This document shows positions 23,301 through 34,294 of a stretch of 64,000 nt of DNA, in pieces; the stretch's first letter is position 1; the number at the start of each line of letters is the position of its first letter. The notes below the pieces were generated by a model. It was given only the letters and a program-made list of their open reading frames with translations. It ran no database searches and was not told where the DNA came from. A program made the translations under genes and the position numbers. This DNA is from Phoronis australis (Eukaryota; Phoronida; Phoronidae): assembly GCA_002633005.1 (NCBI GenBank), contig NMRA01000141.1, positions 316,546 to 380,545 on the forward strand, in the 5' to 3' direction.

Positions 23301-24645
23301 CTAGTGCCTCCTACAAGATCTCAAACTTCCTCACTAAATACAACACTATACCACGAAGTAAACTGCCTGACCATGCTATCTTTGATATACCTTCAATGTT
23401 TACAAGACGTAATGAGCACGCTTTATTCATGCTGGCCCCCAGCCAAATACAATGACAAGGTAAAATATTCTCCAAAACAAATTTCTGTATTCCGCACTCT
23501 TGCTCTTCACAGCTGTGAGGTAAGACTATATTGATAGTACAAAGGTGCCAATGGCGAGATGGGCTTCACCGTCTTTTGTCCTTCAGAACCGTCGGGAAGG
23601 GCGAAATGTGACATCCCACATCCATGGATATTCATCTACCTATTCCCACTTCCTTGAATATGGATTGCAGCCCACAGCACATCACCAATACTTTGCCGGC
23701 ATGATTTACATATGATATAAAATGTAAAGTATTCATAAAACAGATGGTAACATGGCTCACCATAGAAGCGAAAGCGAGGCTGCTGACCTGGCTGCCATAT
23801 CTGGAGGGGTGCCATATCTGGAGGGGTGCCACTTTTTCGTACCTCATGGCACGGGAAAGTGATCAATGCGGATGGTGACAACCTATAACGCACCAATTTA
23901 GAAAAGCAATGGTAATACCATGTTTTGAATATCTAAAACTGCAAAGGTCGAAGCGTCCACACTACTTTTAAACCTAGTGACAGGACATTCCAGGAGTAAC
24001 TTGTTCTAGGGTATGGGAACTGCAGAGTGGTTGGAACTAAAGATTCATTGTTAGTTGACTTCTAAACACATTGACTACCTAAGCTGACCAGCAGGGGTCC
24101 ACTAAGGTATTTAGAAATACATTACCAGTTCTCCCACAGGAAGTACAGATAACAACAGTCTCATTATCTAGGTAGAAAAAATAACAACAAACCTTTTTGA
24201 CATCCATTGCTGACAACTCTTGCATACAACGATGGTCTAAAAAAACCACTGAGGTTAAAAGGACAATTAGTGAACAAATCTAGTGATCAGTGACCTCGAC
24301 CTAGTTTGAACAAGGGTTTACTTCACAACACTACTTTGTTGCTCCTATATACCCAGTGGATGGCCATTAGATATGTGTTTTGTGGTGGCCTATTGAAAGG
24401 CAAAACCAACACGAGTCTTTTGTTGATGCCTAACACAGTGAAATGTAGAGAAAAGTAGCCATAGAATAACCAACAGATGAGCACAATGGACCAGTCCCAC
24501 TGAGGTGAAAGGTTATTGATTTTATAGGTCAACATCCTACAGGGGCCCCCACAACTGAAAGACTGAATGACTCATCATAGTGTTTTTTTGAACTATCATG
24601 ACATCCAGGGCAAAAACTACAAAGATATTTTCATTTCTTTGTGCT
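20331..24645. other. Non-coding stretch
   Basis: AT-rich, with an ambiguous base at 22372. The only local structure I see is a 17-bp direct duplication (GCCATATCTGGAGGGGT twice) at about 23793-23830. No gene or recurring element was recognised. Confidence 0.4.
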
Positions 24646-25152
24646 TTAAACATCATCCAGCAATTTCTTCTGTACTGCATTAGGAAAACTGATTTCGAGC
24701 TTGAAATGAGCACCGAACAAAATCAGAGCTTCAATCGGTATGTTTACTAAAGTGCCACCTATAGTTTGAACCAGTGCAGGTAACTTCAAGTAGTACAAGC
24801 AGTAACTAACCATATAGCACAAAAAGACGAAAATCAGGAAAAATTCACAAAGGCAAGAAACTCCTACGGTAAGACTCAATTTTGTGAAAAATTCTGAAGG
24901 ACAAAAACAACATTTTAGAAATGTATAGTACGAATGAATGTTTTTCGTCGTATAATTAGATAGATGTGAAGAAACTTTGAATCGATGATTAGAAACAAGT
25001 AGCCTACTTGTGTTAGTTACATAGAGTACTCCTTCCATGGACTTCAGATTGTGGAGCCAGTCACCAGGTGGCAGAACTGTCTCGTCAACACGTTGGCTCA
25101 CCAACAACTGCCACACGACATGCTGCGCAATTCGACGACATTTCGCTAACAT
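24646..25152 (-). CDS. Hypothetical 168-aa reading frame, possible small membrane protein
   Basis: The frame runs from ATG (25152) to TAA. Just before the ATG lies an acceptor-like TTTTCTTTCTGCATAG, so a 5' untranslated intron is possible, and a G stands at -3 of the start. Residues 1-50 are mixed polar (VDETVLPPGDWLHNL at about 22-36). A strongly hydrophobic segment at about 94-122 (VGVSCLCEFFLIFVFLCYMV) could span a membrane, followed by LVQTIGG and a charged tail. I do not recognise the family. A 168-codon open frame is only marginally surprising in this much AT-rich DNA, no polyadenylation signal is evident just downstream, and a chance frame remains quite possible. Confidence 0.25.
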   Translation of the reverse strand: MLAKCRRIAQHVVWQLLVSQRVDETVLPPGDWLHNLKSMEGVLYVTNTSRLLVSNHRFKVSSHLSNYTTKNIHSYYTFLKCCFCPSEFFTKLSLTVGVSCLCEFFLIFVFLCYMVSYCLYYLKLPALVQTIGGTLVNIPIEALILFGAHFKLEISFPNAVQKKLLDDV

Positions 25153-26689
25153 AGCTATGCAGAAAGAAAACTTACGTAACGAGGAAGCAGATAGTTATCA
25201 AAAGCAGAAATGGTCGCTTGGCATTGCTTTTGATGTCTGACATTACGAGACAAAATCATGTTTTTTCACCTCAAAATATTGTACATGGTTACATGTGGAG
25301 ATAATCTGACTGGATCTAAGTAAGATAATGCGGTAGAGAAGGGTTATGAAGTAAATGATCGAGTATTGTCTTCTGCCTAAAGCTCCACCTAGTGGGCACA
25401 CCTTCAGTAGCCACACTGAAGTCCTTGAGAAGATGACATGATGTCTCTACAACTTCCACGAATTTAAGAAACCTGATGAACATGTATTGAAAGTAAAATA
25501 ACAAAACTGAAAAAAATCGTGTGAAATGGACACACTACTTATAAACACTACAGTTAGCAGCATATTAAAGAAGTCTAAATTGGCGAGAAAACCAGACAGT
25601 TAAACACACTTCTTTGCACAACTAGACCATATTGTGGAATTCGTCAAATAAAAATAACTTTTATCCCTAGATTTTACTGTCACCACAAATCCAGTTCATT
25701 CTGGGCTCAGTTTGTTGCCAAATAAGCATACGACGATGGAAATTTCTCATCCTCTCAAGCCGTCAAACTCTCGAGCCTTTTTCACACTCTCAAGCCCGTG
25801 CACCTCGTATCCCAATCCCAGGAACACTAAGGGCCAGCGCAGACAGAGAGCTACACGACTCGAACGCAAATGAACTCAGCTCATAGCTCCCATGTATGCG
25901 ACAATATGAACCAAAATGACTTTGCCTCATGAGACAGTGAGATGAATATCTCGCTCATTGGGTTAAAAATTGTAAATCCTCACAGTATGCGTGCAAGCTG
26001 AGCCAAGTGGTTCACTGATTACTATCGGTACGGTAGTTCATAAAAATTAATAACTGACAACTACAAATTTCTTTCCCTAGGTCATTAGAAGCTGTGTACT
26101 ACAATTATGTATAACAATTATGTTGTTTAAAAGGAAACTAGTTCAGAAGTCAGTGAGCGTTCACCTCATCGTAAGAGGATAACAATGATGCAAGATCAAT
26201 TTCACTTGAAACACAAGGCTCAGGTCATGTAGCTGTACACCAACGGTGCCCCTTTACTAAAAGCATGAATACCAAATATGGTTCAGGATTGGACATGTTG
26301 CCTCTCATTCCTACTTGGCTACGGTAACAACAACTATGCCATTGAAACCCTGGTCACTTCATTGTTGTTAGACAACATACCGTGGACAGGACCCCTTCCA
26401 CAATGGCCATTCGTGTACCTTACTGACAAAATGCAGATTCTTGAAACTTGAAAATAGATAGACAAATCGTGGAGTACAAGGCCTAATAAGTGGGCAGTTG
26501 GAAAATTTAGCACATTAAAAACTATGAGTAACTTAGTATTCAAGATGCCAATAAATAGACACCAGATTTTAACGTCATTGAATCTTATAGCAAGTGCTTG
26601 ATTGTTCAACAAATCAAGTTTCTACCAAGAATTTTAATCTTGTACGAACTCCTGCGTTGTAGTTGAACAAATAGCTTGAGAGATGGACA
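25153..26689. other. Non-coding stretch
   Basis: I see only short chance reading frames and no recurring element. Confidence 0.4.
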
Positions 26690-28175
26690 ACTGCATGCAA
26701 CAAGAGCAACGCGGAGCGTTGAAATGCGAACACGAATGCATCGCAAATGGTGTGCTTTTAGGGTTATTTATTTGTATCATAAAAATGGCCACCCGATGAC
26801 GCAAAAACGTACAATACATACAAATACAGCTATGGATGCAAAACAAAAACAGAGGTACCACTAGGAGGCGCCACAGTAGTCAGTCGTCATCATCAAACTT
26901 CCTCTTCACACTGAGAACATTTCAATTTTCAAAACCATCCCGAAAAGGATTTGGTTGACCAGGGTTTGAAAACAGCAAAAATGGCCACTAGGAGGCGCAA
27001 AATATCTAGATTCCACCCAAAAACAGGAGCAAAGCGTCATCTCTTCAATAGATGCCTATATTCAAAGTTTTATGAAAATCTGTTTTGGACCTTTAAAGAT
27101 ACAGAGGTAAACGTAAAAAACTAAAATTGCCACTAGGGGGCACACCAGTGGTCAAATCAATCCGAAAGTCATTGTTGTTCGTTGTCAACATCATATAAAT
27201 ACACTTGCTAATCAAGTAAAGATCCTGCAAACGGTTTAGGAAATACAGCCATGAGCGCAAAAAAACTGCCAACAGGAGGCGCCACAGTAATCGAAGTTGG
27301 AAAATCATCGTCAGCCATAAAACATACATGCTAATTTTCACAATTATCCTGAAAGCGGTTTGGTTGATAGACGAGTGGACGCCAAAAAACAGACTTGAAA
27401 ACAGTAAAAATGGCCACTAGGTTGAACAAACTAGGTCGAATCCATCTGAAAATGGAGAGATGGCGTCACTTCATTAACAGATGCCTGTATGCCAAATTTT
27501 ATGAAAATACGGTACATTGAGGACCTTTGAAGATAGAGAGGTAAACGTAAAAAAATAAAATTGCCACTAGGTGCCACACCAGTAGTCAGAACTGTCTGAT
27601 AGTCGTCATCCTGCGTTATTATATAAATCATATAAATGCACATACTAAATTTAGTAAAGATCCTGCAAACGGTTTAGGATATACAGCCATAGGCGCAAAA
27701 AAAACAAAATTGTCACTAGGAGTAGAAGTAGTTGAAGTCGTCGGAAAATCATCATCAGCCATCCACTTCGCAATCATCCTTTGAGCGGTTTGGTTGATGG
27801 AGGGATGGACGCCAAAAAACAAACTCGAAAACAGTAAAAATGGCCAATAGGTGGCGCAAAATACCTCGAATCTATCCAAAAACGAAAGGATAGTGTCACC
27901 TCATTCATAGATGCCTATGCGCCAAATTTCATGAAAATCGGTTGAGGACCTTTCAAGATACAGAGACAAATATAAAAAATAAAATTGCCACCAGGGGACA
28001 CAGCAGTATTCTGGTCGGTCCGAAACTCGTCGCCCTCTGTCGTCAACCCCATAGGAACAAACCTGCCAAATTTCAGTAAGATCCTGCAAGGGGTTTAGGA
28101 GATACAGCTGCGGATGCCGGATGCCAGACACCCAGACAGAGATGACGGCAATATGCACCCACATATAAATATATT
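26690..28175 (+). repeat. Composite repeat element, copy 2: A-B-C higher-order array, three periods
   Basis: After a left end shared with copy 1 (AGAGCAACGC, GTTGAAATGCG, AAAATGGCCACCCGATGACG), nine monomers of about 129-151 bp follow, each headed by a variant of GCCACTAGGNGGCGC. The heads lie near 26851, 26980, 27126, 27268, 27411, 27562, 27712, 27841 and 27984. Monomers three apart resemble each other more than neighbours do, giving a higher-order period of roughly 417-444 bp. A-types carry CCACAGTAGTC..CGTCATC, B-types GGCGCAAAATA..GATGCCTAT..TTTTATGAAAATC, and C-types CACACCAGTGGTC..GATCCTGCAAACGGTTTAGG. The right end (CCAGACACCCAGACAGAGAT, GGCAATATGCACCCA) matches copy 1. Minus-strand frames repeat a GNFxFLRLPLYL-like peptide but are broken by stops. 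Confidence 0.8.
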
Positions 28176-31100
28176 GGCGCATAAAAAGCCTGTATTAGAG
28201 GTTTAGAATAAGCATTTCTATGAGAACAACTGTGACTCCTCGACCCAGAAGATGGGTACTCAAATTCCAAACCCTAAGGTCCAGGTGATACTTCTGATGC
28301 ATTGCTGAACTGCACAGAATCCAAAACAATCAGATATATTGGCCCCTGGGAAATGGAGAGAACCACAGACATGCAACCACAACCCACAACCACAACACCA
28401 GGTATTACACATACCCACTCACCCCTTCTTTAAATAATGGATTGTCCCACTTATCATCAGACATCTCTTATGCACACATGTGTCTCTACACTAAAATCAC
28501 TGAAGTTTTGGCAAAATGCCAAGGGACGTGGAGGCACAACCATCTTAAATGTAAAGTTGACACTCAGAAAACAAAATCACAATCCTACTTAGGACTTAGA
28601 AATCTAAATAATTTCAAAAGTGCATCACCCATCATCAAGCATTGACTGGACTTGTTGAACTTGACCTTCCAAGTGTACACTAACAATACCCTTGTTTTGT
28701 CAAGCAGAGTAAATTCAAGCTGACAGGTGATCAAAGTATTGAATATTTACATCATAATTCAGTGGAAAGGTGGCGCCCCTTTCATGTCAGCAACGCAGTC
28801 ATTTACCAGCCGCTGTATATGAGCCGTGAATAAGAATATAAAATGTAGTCATCAAAATCTCACCCTCAGGCAGAAAATAAGAGGGAATGAGTAAAGCTGT
28901 CCAATATGATGTACAACTGGGTTCATATCCTCGTATCCAGGGTGGTTAAAAGGATACCAAACCTGGCTATGGCCTATTAACACATACTAAAAACTTCCCA
29001 TCCAGATCTCTGAAACAAAAAATGCTCTGTAACTCTCAACAACCCTCAAAAGTTTGCGTGGGAGGAAAATTCGAAAACTACTTTCAAAGTCCGCTAAACA
29101 GTCAAGCGTGATCTACACTTTTAGCAAATTACACAGAAACTGTGGGAATAGACCACCTAGGACCATGAGTTTTTGGTTGATTCCTGCCTTGAAGTTGAAG
29201 ACTGACGCCAATGATGCATTAGCAGGAGACAGAACGAAGACTGGCGGAAATCGTCAAAACAAGGTTTAGTATCCTTTAAAATGAAGAAACTACAAAACCA
29301 AGGTGTTGGTATACAGCTTGGCGCTACAAAACCATGGTCATTTAGCCACAGATAGCACCATAAGAGAGAAAATTCAGAAACAGCGAATGATATTCATAAT
29401 ACCAGGGATTGCAATGTGTCAAAAAACATCTGGGGGCCTGTCATCTAGGTGTAAATAGTAACACAGCACTTGATACAAATAACCGCACCTTAATTAGTCA
29501 TTTTTGCAAGACTGACAGCAACAGAAAGGCCGCTCTAGTCATGAACCGAACTCTCAACAGTAACAAATTAAAATCCAGACAGAGGAAACAGTCAACAGAA
29601 TATTCCAATTTATCTCCAAAAACTCCTAATTACTCTAAGAAGTCGTTAATTTTAATTCCATGGCAGCTTAAATGGCAAGCTACTAGAAATGAAATACTGA
29701 AAAAAATGTTTCTATGGTAACCACAGAGTGGATACGTTTCATTTTATGATACCTATCCCAACAACTTGTCTTATCATTGAATGCATGGGCATGAGTCAAA
29801 CTAACAGACAATACAGGCAGACAAAAATGAAAGGATGGGACGGAAACAATAATTTATTTTGAACTTACGTCAAATTCTCCCCAAGTCCGCATACATCATT
29901 TCAGATTCTACGAAAACTACCAGTGGAAGTACACCTCCCCCCCGCGCTTCTGACAATCTTGCAACGAATTGACACGACACAGGCGTGTGCTCCGAAGACC
30001 AAGAACTTCATGGAATGGAAAGGCATGATCATGCGAGACTTCATGAAATATTGTCATGTAATACGTCAAAGCACTGGATCACACTAGCTTAGAGATTCTT
30101 GCATCTACGGAAACTCTACCCAGAATCCACCTATGACCCCCATAACTCACGCACTTGACTGCAGGCTGTTCAGAATTCCACAAGCTATCACCTCCTGCCA
30201 GCTAACTCTGAACAGATAACTCGTAAAACATGTATCAATGTTACACCCATAACAAACATGTTGCCCAACAAATACTGAATGGCTTTCTTACACAGGCCTG
30301 TTGTCAATGGGATATCAAATGCATACAAAGCATCAACTCACAAGACAATTTGTCATTCATCCAAGGCAATGCTAATAATTGATTTTACATCAAGATGGTT
30401 ATGAGAAGCTCTGAAAAATAACATCCACTAGTTCAGGCTACTCAAACGACATGGCTGTCATATTCAAAATCAGAATTTCTTCAGTTAGGAACATGGCTAA
30501 CAATTCTGGTAAACTCAATGCACCAACCTAACCTACAAACATGGCTCACTAACCACACGAAAACACTATCCTAGACTCACAAAATAGCTAATGCACCCAA
30601 AAGCACAGCCCGGAAACAATTTTTTTATCCGTAAACTGTCACTACATTTGATATTTAAACCCACTTCACTGGGTCCACGAGCCATGTTTGTAAATGAGAA
30701 ACTACGATTATGAGTGCTGCAACAGAATTGTTTAGGCAGCCTTAAGCTTGGGTAGCCTGAACTTAATTGGACATCCAACAAATCGTTTTCGAGTGACAAT
30801 CTTTCTACAATGGAGGAAATTAAACCCAAATAAAATAGAGCGTTGACAACACGGTCCAACAAGTTTCCACAATAAGTGGAGCTTCAAGTTTCAAACCCTT
30901 GCATTAACCAAGCTATCTACTGCGCTATTTCTCCAAGGTCGGTCTCCAAGACTACAACTTTTCAGTTAACACAATAGCCACAGGAACAGAGGAAATCACT
31001 GCCATTTGCTCAACAAACATGTAACCACGATAATTTTCCTACACATTTCCACCACATTAAATTACTTGATAAATATTCATGCTTTTTTGCAGCTCTTAAA

Positions 31101-32701
31101 CACTGACTGATCTCTGCTGGAACTGATCCAGCACTCCCGCAACTTTAGATGTACTCAGCCAGAAAGATCACCAAAGTGAGTAATGTGCAGTTGCGCACCA
31201 CCATTCAGTGTCAGGATGCAAATGAAGACTGATTTAGCATGTACTAATACAGCGATGCGATGCGGGTAGCCTCTCTCTAGCACTACATAACTGCAACCAT
31301 CATGACAAAGCATCCTGAAGGAGGTAATCCATCAACCAGTAGAATTAGTATAATTTCTTCAGAAGGTGGCAGGCAAATTGTTATGTAACCAGACTAGGAC
31401 TGAAAAATGTAGGACTCCACCCTTGGGTACAGTTATCAGTACTGAAAAGCAAGGTAACACAACTTAGATTAGGTGACATTTTCAGAACTTGCTCGCTGCG
31501 TCGCAAGATTGAGAAGCTGGCGTTTTTATAAAAATCGACTAAAAAGGTTAAAAAACTATTGCAATAACATTTGTCAAATTGTCCAAAAAGGCCGCCTTCA
31601 AGGGGTTATTCCCCATTAACAAACCAATTTTTGTTTCCCAGTCACTGCTAATTTATCCTCATACATAAAAGATTGCCTCATTAAAGCAACATTTCACCAT
31701 GCCGCGGATCTACCAACATACTCTTCGTACAATCATAGCCAACCAATGATGACGAACTTTCATTTTTCAGAATGCAACCTTGGACTTTGTTTGGCGACCA
31801 GGGGCTAATCCTTATATTCATTTTGATGTTTTGGACCCAGTCAAATAAAATTATAACGCCTACATTAAAAACAATAATAACAATGTGGCCAGATTTGTGT
31901 AGTGCTGTAAATTACTAACAAAGCGGGTCAAAAATTATTACCTGGCTACGGACCCGGTCAATCTTAATCGTTCTCAACTCCCCGGGAGCATACAATTGCC
32001 AGAGCATACCGAATAATCCTAACACATAATTTTACAAAATTTCAAGAGCTAAATTGCTTCCGTGGCTACTTGAATCAGAAAAAAATCCAAAACCTGCGTA
32101 AGTTTTGAAAATGTGACATGACAGCATTTCAGTTCCTAAATGTGGGTCCAAATTGTGCCAGAATAGTATTTAAGACCCTATATGGACCATTTCATTCAAC
32201 CAGCCACTAGTTTTGTATCCCGCATATGGGGGTTTCCTTGTTTTGGCGAGATTATTACCCATCTGGCAACCTGAGAACTTTTCTCAGGTCAGCTTTGGCA
32301 AGTTAATATAATGCTAAGTACTTGAGCCCAGCAATTTATCATTTCCTATTTTCCAAATGCTATAATAATATGAACTTATATTTTATTTCTGTTCCTAATT
32401 TATACAGTTAAATCAAATTCCGCTTATCCACCTTTTCACAAGGTGCAATGACCAAGTTAGTTTCCATGGTAACTACTGATAAAATTCTTAGAGCACCTGA
32501 TCACCAACTTATTAACACACATCAACGAATAGCCAACAGAGAAAATACAGCTACACCCTAACAAGATCGATAACACCTTCGGAAGTTTTAAATATATTGC
32601 TGAATGATTTAGAACAGTGACGACACAGGTAAACTGCATATGGCGGGAGATGAAAGACTCGATTCATAACAAAAAAGCTGCGCCAGGTCATGAGGATGCA
32701 G
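28176..32701. other. Non-coding stretch
   Basis: No exon with convincing splice sites and no recurring element was recognised. The longest open frame (29409-29720, plus) has no recognisable features. Confidence 0.4.
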
Positions 32702-32825
32702 TGGTTGGTCAAAGCAATGACTGGCCAAGACAAAGGGATGGTTGACAAAGTCAGATGCGGTGGTTAACTGAGTTCGACATGGTGGTTGACCAAGTCGACA
32801 TGTGGTTCACCAGGCCAACTCGATG
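32702..32825 (+). repeat. Degenerate minisatellite of about 22 bp
   Basis: Roughly five degraded units of the form TGGTTGACCAAGTCGACATG follow one another: TGGTTGACAAAGTCAGATG, TGGTTAACTGAGTTCGACAT, TGGTTGACCAAGTCGACATG, TGGTTCACCAGGCCAACTC. Confidence 0.65.
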
Positions 32826-32979
32826 CCCAACCAAAATTGATCACAGCGTCACTTCGCGGTCAAAGTGGGCAGGAACAAGGATTCCAACCTTCACCGGAAG
32901 ACACAAGCAAAAACAACTGCTAGCACACCTAAACAGCGCACCCCTGGTTCAGTCCTAAGGACTGACAACCCATTTAGCA

Positions 32980-33216
32980 CAAAATTGTGAAAATTTATTA
33001 CACAATATGGCAAACAAGTAAAATTTTGTTTTCATTTTTTTAATGAAAGATAAGAGGAACCAAATAAATGCTAAACCATATTCAGGGTCTATGCCATGTC
33101 TATCTTCAGACAACATTTCTGGGAAATAGTGGACATTCAGAACAATATTTGAAGGGTTTGAAAAATGAAGACTAATTTTGGCAATTATTTTTGTCCGAAA
33201 TTGGAGAGATTTTACC
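32980..33216 (+). mobile_element. MITE family B copy (GGTAAAA ends)
   Basis: The right end GGAGAGATTTTACC, preceded by GGCAATTATTTTTGTCCGAAATT, matches the copies at 40242-40474 and 58653-58872. The interior shares TCATTTTTTTAATGAAAGATA, CCAAATAAATGC, TTCAGG and TTCAG..CAATATTTGAAG. The left end is eroded. No coding sequence. Confidence 0.65.
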
Positions 33217-34175
33217 TTACTTTCATCATATTTAAATTTCAATCACAAGGTGTGAAACAATCAAAAATAATAACTTTCAGTTTCAAACAATGTTTCAACA
33301 AGTAAATGTGACATTGAAAACACTCACTTATGCTGTCAGCACGGTTGATTTCTCCCCACCGGAGCATGACCTGGCAAATCTGGATATCTCATAATAATTC
33401 CTGATCTGGCACAGAAATGTATCAGGTGCGTGGGTAATCAGTGGTGACTTCGGTATGACAAAATGTGGTGTATTCTTTTTCCTGTTTTCTAAGTGTATTC
33501 TAGTTCCTTGGAATATTGGTCTTCGAAATTCCACAACCGACATGGATTTCCAAAACAGATGATATCCCATAGTTGCAAAGCTAAGTAAGTGCCCTTTTCA
33601 TTGGTCAGTCATTCAAAAACTAAATTCAATTGACCAATCATAAAAAGGAAAGCCTGATATAGAAATTAAACTGTACGGTTGTTCTTGGCATATGACTTAT
33701 TGGTCATATCTTGCGTTCTTGACTATTTCCATCATTTACTGGTTTTCTGCCTTAATCATCGCCAATCTGTTGCTTCCAATAGTTTCGCTCTTATTATCTG
33801 GTTGCATTTTAAAAGCAATACGCATCGACTTTCAGCTACTAAAAAGTACGTACAATGCGAGAAAATCCGTAACAGCTGGCAGTCCTGAAATCCTGTTCAC
33901 TACAATCGATCTCTACTGTAAAGCCTAGTTTGAAGTTAACAAAGGGGTGCCTTGAATCTTTAACTGGAGTACCCCTTGCAAGTCAAACAGGAAAGCAAGA
34001 TAATATGCCTTGCAGTTATCCAACACTGCTTTGTCATGACCAGACTGTATGTTATTCTGAAGAGAAAGTTTTGATGAGCTGTAGCAGGCACATGAAAGCA
34101 ATATACAGTGCTTTTAATGGCTAGGACAACAGCTGTTCCTGAAACCATATATAAGACAAATGACATGTTCTCAGC

Positions 34176-34294
34176 CGTTATCCCCCTTATCTAGAGCCCT
34201 CGTAGATTTTGGAGAATTATCACCCTCGGGGCTAACACCCCTCGGGCGATAATTCTCCAAAATCCACGAGAGCTCTAGGTAACGGGGGATAACG
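34176..34294. repeat. 119-bp near-perfect hairpin (fold-back element)
   Basis: The left arm CGTTATCCCCCTTATCTAGA..CTCGTAGATTTTGGAGAATT is matched by the right arm AATTCTCCAAAATCCACGAG..TCTAGGTAACGGGGGATAACG. The arms run about 50-57 bp with only a few mismatches around a CTAACA-type centre (CCCTCGGGG...CCCCTCGGG). No coding content. This is a palindromic, probably mobile, fold-back unit. Confidence 0.93.

Noticed and set aside
27093-28182. Series of minus-strand frames with similar peptides as a repeat-protein gene
   Set aside because: The frames are interrupted by stops and shift between monomers whose lengths are not multiples of three; explained by the tandem DNA array.
29409-29720. 103-codon plus-strand frame
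   Set aside because: Basic, low-information sequence with no domain and no splice support; length within chance expectation.
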